Source of the DNA: Salminus brasiliensis
Lineage: Eukaryota > Chordata > Actinopteri > Characiformes > Bryconidae
Reading direction: 5' to 3'
DNA length: 64,000 nt
Assembly: GCF_030463535.1 (NCBI RefSeq)
Contig: NC_132893.1
Coordinates: 24,764,282 to 24,828,281 of the forward strand
Part shown: in pieces, positions 50,009 through 58,860 of the stretch
Layout: each line of letters begins with the position of its first letter
Numbering within the stretch: position 1 is the first letter of the stretch
Translations under genes and position numbers: made by a program
The notes under the pieces: generated by a model
Told to the model about the DNA's origin: nothing
Databases searched by the model: none
The model's input: the letters and a program-made list of their open reading frames with translations, nothing else

Positions 50009-53000
50009 ACACTTATCATGTGTGCAAATGAGGACACACATGGTAAAATGTATACATTATATGTCTAAATGTTTTTGGACACCTCTTGTGCATGCAACTA
50101 CTTTATTCAACTACATTCCTGTAGAAAAGTACTGCCAAAAGAATAGGATTCTCTGGAGCAGATAAACATGAACCTATTGGCACCATGCCTAATGTCAGGT
50201 GTGGGTTAGAGTGGTATAAAACCCAACCCAGCATTGAAATGTGGAGCAGTGGAGCTGTGTTTCCTGGAATGATGGCGCTCTATCCAATACTTTTGGGATC
50301 AGCTGGGGAATGAGGTAGTGTGGTCACTACCCACCATCCTGCCCTCAATAATGCTCTTGTCGCAGGATGCAATCACATCCTTACAGCAATGCTCCAAAAT
50401 CTAGTAGTAAGCCTTCCTTGTACAGAATAGACTTTTGTTACTCCAACAAAAGGAGGATAAACATTTCAACCTTAATTTCTAAAGAAACAATGTATAAGCA
50501 GGTGTCCATATATACAATTATCCATATAGTTTATCATCTGTCACACAAAAACTTTCTAATCTCCAAAAGTGCCAACTTCTTTAAATGGAAGCCAATGTAA
50601 AAAGATGTAATTCCAAGTCATTTTGGAGAATTTCTATTGGTCCATTCATCATGACATTGTGATATAATTCAAGTAATTGTGTCATTGCGTCAAATGGTGA
50701 TCCATTTTTTGTGCGACAGTGACGATATACAGCTACAGCATTAAATTGTTTCAAGAACTAGAGAAAATATGATATTTGTGCTTTAAGTACAAACAGAATC
50801 ACGACTACTGTGCTTTTGTGAGTCACTGTGCCCAATATCTGCATGTACTAACTTGTGGTCGAGCACTTGTGGTGTGTTGTAGAAGTCAAAGTCTTGCGAG
50901 TCCAGGATGTATTCAAACTCATCCACTCGCTGCACAGCGTAGTTCATATGCGCTGCAAGGTGGCAGTTCAGGAAGCAAAGCATGTGACCATAGAAGGAGA
51001 AACGCACCGACACGCCACCTTTATTCCCCTGTGGAGTTACAATACAACATCTTCATATACAATATCTTCTCTTCCTGCTATGCCCGAACAAGGCAGGACT
51101 TTACTTTTTTACATTTACTGTTTTTAATGAGGACAGAAAATATCCTTGAGAGTTTTAAAAGAATAGTTCAGCAACAATCCTTCATAGGGTGGCATAGCTG
51201 CCTTGATTTTGATGTGCACAATTTCTCCTTACCTTAATGTAGTTGATCAGCAAAGGCATGTTTGGTGTTTAAGGGTTGTGTCTACTACAACAGGTAATGA
51301 CAGGATTGTGTAAACTGCATATCTACCGTGGGGTCCAATTAAATTCTGAATTTCAGATTTCTTTTAATATTAGTACTCCTCTACTTTTAGTTTATTGACA
51401 CTGTGAACCTAAGCTGTATGAACTTAGGCCCAATGTGTTCAGAAAGGAAATGTAAAGGTCAATTTGATCTTAGGGTTTACTCTTCCATTAGTGTCTTTGG
51501 CCTTTTCCTCTCAGCATTTTGGATTCTCCACCAAAAACACTGCATAAGCAAGATAGCTTCCCAATGTGGCAGTGGGAAGAAAACTGAGATTAGGTGGTGT
51601 GATCTGAAACAAGCTGGCCGTGTTAGAGGGCACGCACGCATGCTGATCACTGCTGAGAGCTTTGTTGCTGAACTTGGACAACGCAACCGAATGCATCTAC
51701 CCTTCCTGTGTTGTCCATTCTTTAAAGATTCACTCTAAAGGAACACCCTTTCTTCAACCATAATGAGTAACATTCTCAAGTGATCTGACTTTGCTTATGT
51801 GGTTCCTAACACTGCATAACAAATGGAAAGTACAAAATGATGTGATATGTGATTATGTTTTTCTAAAGGATTAAAAGTTTGCTGAGCTAATCCTTTAAAT
51901 AACATAATATATTACAAGCCCTCTTCATACAGTTTTCTTTTACAACTTTAATAGCAGACAGCAATGAGAAATGAGTTACCCAGTAGCCCAAAATGCCGGT
52001 GCGAGTGTATGTGCTCTGGATGTCGCGGATAAATGGAAGATGGGCTTGTTTAGCAAAGACAATGAGGAGCAGACCCTGCATCCTCACAGAGGTCACCTGG
52101 GGTCAACATACACAAACACATAGTTACAAGGGGGTGAGGACTTGCAGCTAATTACCCTAGTTAGCAAAGGTTGGCCAATCAAAGTCCTGATTGCGTCACA
52201 CAAATCTGCCGGTGCGATACAAAGAGGCCAGTGTTCTCCACCAGCCTGGCTTACAGTAGGCCTTAATGAGGTTTTGCCTGAAACCACCTATTGTGTTCCT
52301 GTTCCACTGTCAGCTGGATAAAAGAAAATAACAGTGCCAAAAGACAATGGGTGGACAACATGACAACCCCTTTATAATTATTATGTATCAACATATTTCT
52401 AAAACACTAAACATCAACATTTATGTATGTATTTACCTTTTTATTATTTTGTTACTATTTTTCTTATTTTAATCAGTTTCACATATTTTCCTGTTCCTGC
52501 TTAGACCAAATATATTTGCATTTACAGTCTGTTCTGGCCCTTTGGCATGAGGCATGACTGTATAGCTACTGCTTCTTGTTTCTGAACCTCTGAACCTTGT
52601 TTGTGAGTATCGTAGGGTTACATTTTTGGTCAAACAGCCTGTCATTACATAAGATGTCTCCCTGTTTCAATCAATTCCTTCCTTTCTCTTTCTCTTTCTC
52701 TTCATCACATAAAGAAAATATATCATAGAATCACACAGAACATCCACACAGCACCCGAGTCCAGCGCTCTGTACCTTAACAAAGCCATTTGGTCCCAGGG
52801 TGTTCATGAAGAGGTGGCTCCATGAGTCTTCTGCTAGCAAATCGGAGAGATACTTCACTGGAGTAGCTCTCACCTCCTGCAGACTGCAATAGCACAGACT
52901 TAGTGTTGAGAGGAAAATGTCCTATCATTTCTTTTGAACTGTAATCCTGCTTTAAGGAATTCAAAGCTGTGTCCGAAATGTATCCTATTACAGTAAAATT

Positions 53001-53941
53001 CCTGTTATCCCTATTCCTATTGCGTCTCACCCAATCACGTAAAGGTCGGTAGGGGAGTCAGAGTCCAGTTGCAACAGCGACCTCACATCATCCGGAGGCT
53101 CGGACGTGGCAACGTTCCATGTCACTATGTGCAGTCTGAGAGACAGAGAGAGAGATGGTTCCTCTCTTACATTCACATGAAAAGCAAAGGAAGAGAACAC
53201 ATGAAACAAACGTACACGACAATATCACAAACTACTGAACCACTAAAAAGAACATTTAACTGGCTGACACAAACAGCAACAACATCATCAGCAGGCTACC
53301 CAAACATCCACAATCCCAAACATGACAAATATACTCTTTAAAAGTAAGTTTCTAAATAATTTTTGGTTTGGCCATACTAGAAATCTCTGGCAATTTATAT
53401 AATACAGTACCATTAACGTCCTTGAAGAGCTATCCATTAAAGCTGCTTCAAGAGCCTAAAGTAGATTATTCTATCTCAATGCTACAGAGAAACCTTTTTG
53501 CTCCTTTATATGAACTGAAATTGAATGAAAGTGTAAATGGGTTAACCAAGCCCAAAAGACCTGCACCATCTGTTTTACCATTAAACAAATATATCTAGGA
53601 TTCAAAATTGAGATTATTGACACCAATCAGAAGAACAGAAAAACAGCAGGGGGGTCGCTTAAGAAATTGACCAAAAGGAATACAAGCAGGACAAGCAGAG
53701 GACTAGACTGACTAGAGGAACAGTGGATAAGACACCTGAAGAAGTCTCCACTATATCTTCCACAGAGCTGGAAGGCTTCATCCAGGGTGCGGGACACCTC
53801 TTCAGTGGCGTCATCATCAGAACTGAGGTCCTCCACGCATGTGAGGAGCTGAGAGAGCCTCTGGCGCAACAGTGTCCTGTTGGACGCTGTGCTGGAGTTG
53901 CTATCTGAACGCATCCGTGGGCCTTCCAAAACCCCTGCCAT
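43184..53941 (-). CDS. inpp5k: INPP5K-like inositol polyphosphate 5-phosphatase (complete, 12 coding exons, 506 aa)
   Basis: The enzyme removes the 5-phosphate from PI(3,4,5)P3, PI(4,5)P2 and soluble inositol phosphates, damping phosphoinositide signalling at membranes. Coding exons in transcript order are 53941-53736, 53135-53031, 52883-52775, 52096-51980, 51028-50853, 49960-49849, 49570-49461, 45456-45267, 44465-44328, 44165-44082, 43991-43887 and 43252-43184. The sum is 1521 bases, or 506 codons plus TAA. All introns are GT-AG and phases match at every junction. Visible motifs are TWNV (74-77), LQEV (105-108), GNKGGV (180-185), NCHL (200-203), FWFGDLNFR (241-249), [10 protein letters not shown] (316-325) and SDHKPV (363-368), so all catalytic and metal-binding signatures are present. 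Residues about 380-484 form a SKICH domain. The short C-tail and moderate length fit INPP5K better than the long proline-rich INPP5J, although parts of the catalytic domain resemble INPP5J. The family call is near certain and the orthologue less so. Confidence 0.93.
43887..43991 (-). CDS. inpp5k: inpp5k-like coding exon 11
   Basis: The acceptor is AACTCTCCCAG and the donor is CAG|GTAGGG. It encodes residues 450-484. [17 protein letters not shown] and SPTFQ match the end of the SKICH domain (compare FILGYYS-N and the -FQI ending of family members). Confidence 0.93.
44082..44165 (-). CDS. inpp5k: inpp5k-like coding exon 10
   Basis: The acceptor is GTGTTTATAG and the donor is CAG|GTGCGT. It encodes 28 residues (422-449) from [15 protein letters not shown] to AAVNEVVQ, the central strands of the SKICH domain. 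Confidence 0.9.
44328..44465 (-). CDS. inpp5k: inpp5k-like coding exon 9 (start of SKICH domain)
   Basis: The acceptor is TTGCTCACAG. The donor is AAG|GTCACG, a weak GT site chosen because it keeps phase with the next exon and rebuilds the family pattern WIGLYK-xGFR. It encodes residues 376-421, from LQKQVETP to DWIGLYK. SKICH domains target these enzymes to membranes. Confidence 0.88.
44530..44910. repeat. CTGGTC/GACCAG-rich repeat, second copy
   Basis: It contains GGTTGACCAGCTTAGCTC, CATGACCAGCTTGAGGACCA and CATCTTAACCAGCTGCAAGC, ending TTTTTACAGCATGCTG. It shares ACATACACTATGCTG-like words with the 4880-5225 copy (ACATACTCTATGCTGG), suggesting common descent rather than chance. Confidence 0.55.
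45267..45456 (-). CDS. inpp5k: inpp5k-like coding exon 8 (5-phosphatase motif II)
   Basis: The acceptor is GTCGGACAG and the donor is GAG|GTGAGC. It encodes residues 313-375: [14 protein letters not shown] (motif II), a variable acidic loop (GSVVDEEEF), then YGVSDHKPV with the catalytic histidine (365), and NLE at the end of the catalytic domain. Confidence 0.95.
45556..46081 (+). mobile_element. Tc1-derived MITE, near full-length copy (intron of inpp5k-like gene)
   Basis: It starts CTATATGTCCAAATGTTTGT and ends near GTGTCCCAATACATTTGTAA with TATAGTGTA. The interior has GAACCTATTGGCACCATGCC and AGACAGTTACTCCAACAAAA. The same family is found at 46390-46860 (reverse), 50057-50530, 36391-36580, 39165-39290 (reverse), 42143-42370 (reverse), 42585-42870 (reverse), 32634-33360 (interrupted) and, diverged, at 55230-55490. 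Confidence 0.8.
46390..46860 (-). mobile_element. Tc1-derived MITE, reverse near full-length copy
   Basis: It has AAAAGTATTGGGACACCTAC at the left edge and ATCCAAAAACATTTAGACAT at the right edge. The interior contains the same ordered blocks as the copy at 45556, reversed. The two copies lie about 310 bases apart in opposite orientation. Confidence 0.78.
48518..48735 (+). mobile_element. SINE, family B
   Basis: It shows AATGGATAACACCACTACCT, AGTGAGCTACCACACC, a B-box-like GTCCGGTTCCTGG, and the tail GCTCTGGATAAGATGGTCGG with GCTAAATGCC. Other copies are at 35008-35220 (reverse), 11203-11395 (reverse) and 560-650 (reverse, fragment). The GCTCTGGATAAGAG-type 3' end is also seen at 30150-30185. 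Confidence 0.75.
49073..49390 (-). mobile_element. tRNA-derived SINE, family A, near full-length
   Basis: On the - strand it starts with an A-box-like GTGGCTCAGCGGTTAGAGC and a B box GGTTCGATTCCC, then a conserved body (TTGAGCAAGGCCCTTTACCC). It ends in a GGATAAA-type tandem tail (49075-49102). Internal CA repeats are present. It lies in the inpp5k-like intron between coding exons 7 and 8. The RNA polymerase III boxes are decayed tRNA promoter, not a tRNA gene. Confidence 0.85.
49461..49570 (-). CDS. inpp5k: inpp5k-like coding exon 7
   Basis: The acceptor is TTGTGTGTAG and the donor is ACAAG|GTAAAA. It encodes residues 276-311, starting with a Met/Lys-rich run (LMMMKKKEP) and containing [14 protein letters not shown] and SETYDT, the substrate-pocket region. 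The following intron (about 4.0 kb) is the gene's longest between coding exons and holds several repeat insertions. Confidence 0.93.
49849..49960 (-). CDS. inpp5k: inpp5k-like coding exon 6 (5-phosphatase motif I)
   Basis: The acceptor is TTGTATAAG and the donor is CAA|GTGAGT. It carries the type II 5-phosphatase signature [10 protein letters not shown] (241-250), with the catalytic Asp-x-Asn, and runs to LLWSKDQ (275). Confidence 0.94.
50057..50530 (+). mobile_element. Tc1-derived MITE, near full-length copy
   Basis: It runs from TATATGTCTAAATGTTTTTG to AGGTGTCCATATATACAATT. The interior blocks (TGAACCTATTGGCACCATGC, CCAATACTTTTGGGATC, TTACTCCAACAAAAGGAGGA) are in the family order. It lies in the inpp5k-like intron between coding exons 5 and 6. 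Confidence 0.78.
50853..51028 (-). CDS. inpp5k: inpp5k-like coding exon 5
   Basis: The acceptor is ACTCCACAG and the donor is CACAA|GTTAGT. It encodes residues 180-237: [10 protein letters not shown], then [15 protein letters not shown] with the conserved NCHL histidine, then a helix rich in charged residues ending at VLDH. Confidence 0.94.
51480..51740. repeat. Unclassified intronic repeat, copy 1
   Basis: CTTTGGCCTTTTCCTCTCAG, GGATTCTCCACCAAAAACAC, ATGTGGCAGTGGGAAGAAAA and GAGAGCTTTGTTGCTGAACT also occur in order at 54140-54500 in another intron of the same gene. No coding capacity. Confidence 0.6.
51980..52096 (-). CDS. inpp5k: inpp5k-like coding exon 4
   Basis: The acceptor is TTGACCCCAG and the donor is TGG|GTAACT. 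It encodes residues 141-179, including VRMQG, the hydrophobic strand LLLIVFAK and TRTGILGYW, which leads into the GNKGG motif of the next exon. Confidence 0.94.
52775..52883 (-). CDS. inpp5k: inpp5k-like coding exon 3
   Basis: The acceptor is GCTATTGCAG and the donor is AAG|GTACAG. The exon opens by completing Gly104 and reads LQEV, with the metal-binding glutamate at 107, then runs to GPNGFVK (residue 140). Confidence 0.93.
53031..53135 (-). CDS. inpp5k: inpp5k-like coding exon 2
   Basis: The acceptor is CTCTCTCAG and the donor is GATTGG|GTGAGA. It encodes residues 69-103, starting [11 protein letters not shown], the first strand of the 5-phosphatase fold, and ending DLYVI. The Asn of TWN is a conserved active-site residue. 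Confidence 0.93.
53736..53941 (-). CDS. inpp5k: inpp5k-like coding exon 1 (start codon, N-terminal extension)
   Basis: The ATG at 53941 lies in AAG-ATG-G, a strong context (A at -3, G at +4). The open frame continues upstream without an ATG as far as I read, so this is the likely start; a possible acceptor (TTGGCTGCAG) ends at 53952. It encodes 68 residues plus two bases: a Ser/Asn-rich start, a Leu/Arg stretch ([12 protein letters not shown]), an acidic run ([12 protein letters not shown]) and a short helical segment. This extends the protein well beyond the N-terminus of mammalian INPP5K, where about 15 residues precede the catalytic core. The donor is TTCAG|GTGTCT. Confidence 0.85.
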
Positions 53942-54139
53942 CTTGCCGCCACTGCAGCCAAACAGACTGAACAAGGCCAGGTGCCGAAAAACAACTCAGA
54001 CCCAATGTGCCCAAAAATGCAAAACAAGAATTCAGAGGTAACAGCTTTGTGTAGATAAAGATGGAAACTGATGAGAGAAAGGAATGGTAAGGTCGGTGAT
54101 ATCTCAAGAAGGGAACTTTTTGGAATCTTGATCCTTCAG

Positions 54140-54500
54140 CAAAGTACTCTTTGGTCTTTTTCCTCTCAGTACTATGGATTCTCCACCAAATACAGAACAT
54201 TAACAGGATATCATCCACAATTAGTCCTTAGTTCCATATGGTATTCCACCAGAACTCCTAGACTGTGCAGAACTTCACAAAGTTCTTGAAACTCTCAAAA
54301 TCTTCGAAGAGTTCCAAATCTTCAAAAAATTTTCAGACAGTCTGGTCTTCAGACAGTTCAGTGTGGCAGTGGGAAACAGAATGAGATTAGGTTGAGTGAT
54401 CTGGAGCAAGCCAGCTGCATAAAAAGGTTCGCCACACACAATGAACAACTTCACTGAGTGTTTTGTTGCTGGACTTGAGCAACACAACAGAATGGCGTCA
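54140..54500. repeat. Unclassified intronic repeat, copy 2
   Basis: TCTTTTTCCTCTCAG, GGATTCTCCACCAAATACAG, GTGTGGCAGTGGGAAACAGA and GAGTGTTTTGTTGCTGGACT match copy 1. Between the second and third blocks lie about 150 extra bases containing CTTCGAAGAGTTCCAAATCT-type short repeats. Confidence 0.6.
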
Positions 54501-55695
54501 GTTGCTAATCCTGTTTAAGACACTCAAGCAATGTGAATATTGCCCTCATCTAACTCAGACAGATTAAACACCCACATTTTTGTGAAGATAGACATGGAAA
54601 TGCGAGGTTGAGAATTTTGCAATAATACACACTTAGCAAGGCTTTACACCTGCATTATGTTTGATCAGATAAAGAGTTCCTGTTCAGATCATGCTGCTGA
54701 ATTTATGACCAGGCCTAATAATCTAGCCTTCATCTCTGCTCAAGACTCCTTTTCATTTCATTTGCAGCAGCTCAGCTCTGATATCATGGGTACAGAAACG
54801 AGTTCCAGTCATAGCAGGACACGACTCTGCATGGAGATGTTTTAAGAACTGCAAGGCCTACAGGGCTGATGAATCAGTTAGAAGTCATGAAGTTGTCCTC
54901 TAATCCCCTGCCCTTCCCACAGGTAAGACTCACAATGCAGCCTGCCAGCCGGGTAAACAGCTCACCCCGAATTTTAGTCAAAAGTGTTGTCCTTCTGAAT
55001 CCAAATGTATTCATCTACTAATCCACAAAATCAAAGCATTATATGGAGCAGACATAAAACAATGGCCTTTTCACACACAAGTTAATCCTGTTACACCAAG
55101 CCCCCAACACTGCAATGCATCTCTGTGATGCAGTCATATGCATCTTTAGAGAGAGAGAAAGAATTTAAAAAAAGAGAGAAAGCAAGTAAAAAGGACAAAG
55201 TGGCCAGAAGAATACGAAGCTCTGCAGCAGTCATGTGTTAACCCGAGACCACCATTCCCAAGTATCGACTAGAGAGGAGTAGAGCCCCTCAGCATTGGGC
55301 TTCTCTGGAGTGAAGAAGCTCCATCCAATATTTCTGGAATGAGTTAGAGTGGATTTTGTGATCCAGAACTGATAACCATAATCTAATTCTCACAGCAACG
55401 ATCCAACATCTACTGCAATCGGCAAGATAAACTCATTATAAATAACCTTGATTTCAAAAGAATGGCTAACTGAGACAGCATTTTGGACATCTATCAATTT
55501 GCTAAACTTAAATGATATGCTGATTATATTTACAACACCACAATGCAAAGCTGAACCACACAGTACAATAAAGGATACTGGCACATCTACTCAATCCTAT
55601 TTTTTCCCAGTCTAAGCCGTTTATTGAATGCATGTTGTTCTAATCATCTTATATGGAATTAGGGAGCCGACAGTGTGGAACAAGACTTCCTTTAT

Positions 55696-55860
55696 TTAAG
55701 ATCCCATATCCCAATTCATGAGACAATGACGTCTCCTGGCATCATACGTCTTTGTCTTCCACAGCTCCTTCCCAACTAAGAATGCTTCACTGTCAGTCTG
55801 GCCAGTGATGATCATACCTGCATGCATGGTGTCTTCGTCTGCTTCGTAGACCTCCAGCAC
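55696..55860 (-). CDS. Orphan reading frame with overlapping poly(A) hexamer (possible terminal exon)
   Basis: On the - strand an open frame follows a TGA and encodes 54 residues (VLEVYEADEDTMHAGMIITG, then a Lys/Arg-rich end), stopping at TAA inside TCTTAAATAAAGG, so AATAAA overlaps the stop. Composition looks protein-like (acidic start, hydrophobic middle, basic end) and I see no repeat match. I do not recognise the protein. It could be the end of a retrocopied gene, a terminal exon of an unannotated - strand gene, or chance. No convincing acceptor was found at its start. Confidence 0.3.
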   Translation of the reverse strand: MLEVYEADEDTMHAGMIITGQTDSEAFLVGKELWKTKTYDARRRHCLMNWDMGS

Positions 55861-56411
55861 TCATTTTCCAACCTACATGCCACATACAGGGTTAATCACA
55901 GCTAAAGCATTGCTCATTCACCAGAAAGCTTATGTCCTGAAAAGCTTTTACACATAATGAACATTCAAGGTCACATGTGCTGCATGCCTGTGCCACTCAA
56001 ATGTGTATTCATTAGCACTGAGCCCTCTAAAACAACAGGATCCAGGGTTATAGTCTCAGAATGGTGAGAGGCCACAGCGCATTTTCATGCTTCATCATTA
56101 ATCTCTAATTGACAGTTATTTAATCACTATACTGTGATGTATAGATCCCAAATTTGCTCTTTCTTGTTTAAGGATTTTTTATATTGAAAAAAAATGCATT
56201 AAATATACTAGATGTATACACATTTCCACGTGGATAATCAAATCTATATATTTTCACTTATAAATAAGCACTTTTTTGTCTTTTAATTAAGTCACTTTTT
56301 GTAAATCTCTATTGTTATATAGATTTTTTTGCATTTGAATCAAGCAAATTCAATGCAAAAAAACTTCTTCCATAAACTACGACCAATAAGGCAAAACTTA
56401 ATTTGAGATAT

Positions 56412-56449
<38 letters not shown>

Positions 56450-56529
56450 CAAAAACTTAATTTCACAACTTTTTTTCCAGTCATACGAGAAGAACGTAAA
56501 CCCAGCAGACAGATTAAACGAAGCCCACC

Positions 56530-56830
56530 TCTGCGCTCGTTGTTTTTGAGGTTAAGACTGAGGTAGAAGTCTGTAGCTCTCGTCGTGTGTGTGAACTTGC
56601 GCCAGTTCCAACGAAGATTTCTGAAAGATGCAGTAAAGCCCGTGGGCTTTCATTTGTTGCTATTTTTTCCCCACCCGCATTCAGGCAAGACCCGCCCCCT
56701 ACGCTAGGATTGGCTAGCATCTCATACACCGCCGATCATGGTAACACGAAGTGTTAGCCAATCAGAGCACACGGGGCGGGGTTTATCTGAATGTGGATAA
56801 GGAGAAGAGCGCGGGTGCTCGAGGAGCTTT
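56530..56830. promoter_or_regulatory. GC-rich promoter-like segment, possibly bidirectional
   Basis: The segment is CpG-bearing and GC-rich in an AT-rich neighbourhood. It contains GC boxes in both orientations (CCGCCCCC near 56693, GGGGCGGGG near 56772) and CCAAT boxes (ATTGGCT near 56708, AGCCAATCAG near 56755). On the - strand a donor-like AGAG|GTGGGC follows at 56529, consistent with a noncoding first exon for the inpp5k-like gene. The arrangement could also drive divergent + transcription, but I see no + strand gene to the right. Confidence 0.6.
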
Positions 56831-58149
56831 GAACGGCACGTTATAGATGATATTGACCGTTATTAGAAGATCCACAGAGATCGACCCTGCAGACCGTGGG
56901 TATTAATCTGTCAGTGACTGACTCTCTTCACACCTGTGATTCTCCACAACTTTAAAAATCGTTGATGAAGACTAACTTAGTCACATGACTAAACCCTCAG
57001 TTTTCAGACATAATTCATCTCCAAGCCAGTAAATCCAAGATCTTTGACAAACATGACATTTGAATTTGATCATTGTCCTGTTTTGTGTGTCCAAATTTCA
57101 GGATGAATGGGCCAATAGAAATGCTCCAAACGTACCTGGTATAAAGTCCTTTTACAGGGACTTCCACTGAAGGTCAAGGAAGTTTTTCTTTCTTCTTCCT
57201 GGAAAGTTGCCTTTTTGGAGATATGAGCTTCTGCATGACAGGAGTGCTATGTTGTTTTAGTACTGGTATTCTGGTACACCAGTATGACCATGCCTGTTGA
57301 GTAGCTAAACTAGCATCAGACAAGCATAAACCATCGTAGGTCAGTTCATCCCTAAATGAGCTTTGGTCTGCCCGTGGGCTGAAAGTGTTATTACAAACTT
57401 CTATTAACCAGTTCGTACAGAGGTCCCTGTAGTTACTTAGTAATACACCTCCGTGTGTAACAAGCCTTTCTGCATTAAGGGGTTAAATAAATTCCATGTT
57501 ATGAGCTGCTGTTTTGTCAGCAGGGAGTGAAGAAAGTATTACAAAGACTGAAGTTGAATGAAGTACGTGGGATGAAGAATGCATTGATTTTCTGTTAGTT
57601 CTGCAGGATCCAACAAGCTATTATGTTGTTGTATGTATAACGTGGCAACCGAGGTTATTCCAGTTCACCCCCCCCTCTGTCCAAACCGTGGTCTCCCAGT
57701 GCTGAAACAGACCCTTAAGCAGGGTTTAGATTAATCTGGCTACATCTGACCGACAAATCCTGATTAGACCCAAGTGCAGGGTTGAGGGGGCTTACAGTCC
57801 CCTTCCCACAGACAGACAGCCCCTTCTTTTACAGCCCCCACCTGCAATGCCTGATTGGATAAGGGATGTTTTTCTGTTTGAGAGACTGTGGTCAGTAAGT
57901 AAGGTAAGAGCATGACTTGGGTGCGCTCACTGTGACGTTTTAATGGGGGCCTGGGGATACATGGATTTAAAAACATGGGGGCAGGAGAGTGAAAGAGGGA
58001 GAGAAAGCTGTAGTAAAAAGAGAAACTCATTAGCTGTCAAAATTACCTCTGATTTCATTAACAGAGAGATTTCCATCCAGTGTTATAGGCTTGTTAGCTG
58101 TATTTAAATGCATACTAGGTTTTTGGATATCAAATCAAGCTGCTGAATC

Positions 58150-58860
58150 GTGTAATAAATACAGGTCACAGCTCACAGTATCCCATAACTCAAAGTCCTT
58201 GAAATGTTGGATAAAACTTCTACTTCTATACACAGAACTTTTATAATAATCTCCATAGGAAATATCTGCCAATAGAATGAAAGGCTCTGGAAAGGCTGCA
58301 CATGAGCCTGAGGTCACCATTACCGATAGCAAGTATTGGCTAGAGGGCTAGTGGGCTCCACTCGGCTGTGAAGCAGTGAAACTGTGTTCTCTGGAGTAGC
58401 TCCACCCAGTGCTTCTGGAATCACCCACCATCAGTACCACACTTCACTAATGCTCTTGATGGGGTAAATACTATCAATTCCTCACAGCAAGAGCTGACTA
58501 GAGAGGCATATCTGGCTCCACTGGGCTGTGGAGCAGTCCATTATCAATTATCTCTGGAATCATCCAACATCAGTACCTGAACTCACTGATGCTCCTGAGG
58601 CCGAATACAATCGAATCCTCACAGCAAGCATTGGTTATAGAGACATATTACATGGTAAAGCTATATAGTAACGCTATGGAACTGGGTTCTTTGGAGTAGC
58701 TCCATCAAGTACCCTTGAAATCATTAAACATCAGTGCCGAACCTCACTGATGCTTTTGAGGTTGAATACAATCAGATTGTCACAGGAAGCATTGGCCAGA
58801 AAGACATATTGGGTACAAAATGAAGCATAAAGCATTACCTATATTCTGAAACATTTAAAT
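58150..58860 (+). repeat. Tandemly repeated, diverged MITE-like segment
   Basis: Three successive units (about 58330-58490, 58495-58635, 58636-58810) repeat the order GGCTGTGAAGCAGTG or GGGCTGTGGAGCAGT, TGGAGTAGCTCCA, GGAATCA.CCA.CATCAGTAC, CTCACTGATGCT, then AATACAATC and TCACAGCAAG. These words match the middle of the Tc1-derived MITE family (GTGGAGCAGTGGAACTGTGT, GCTCCATCCAATACTTTTGG). The MITE interior has therefore been locally multiplied. Confidence 0.6.

Larger units (their letters stand above)
53952..56528 (-). other. inpp5k: Presumed 5' UTR intron of the inpp5k-like gene
   Basis: This lies between a plausible noncoding first exon (ending about 56529, AGAG|GTGGGC) and coding exon 1. 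It contains an unclassified repeat (about 54130-54560) shared with 51480-51790, a diverged MITE copy (about 55230-55490), an orphan reading frame (55696-55860) and an AAT microsatellite (56413-56445). The intron is inferred from splice-like sequence only. Confidence 0.4.

Noticed and set aside
53942..53974. Upstream start for the inpp5k-like protein at 53974
   Set aside because: The codon there is TTG, not ATG. The ATG at 53941 has a strong context and is preferred.
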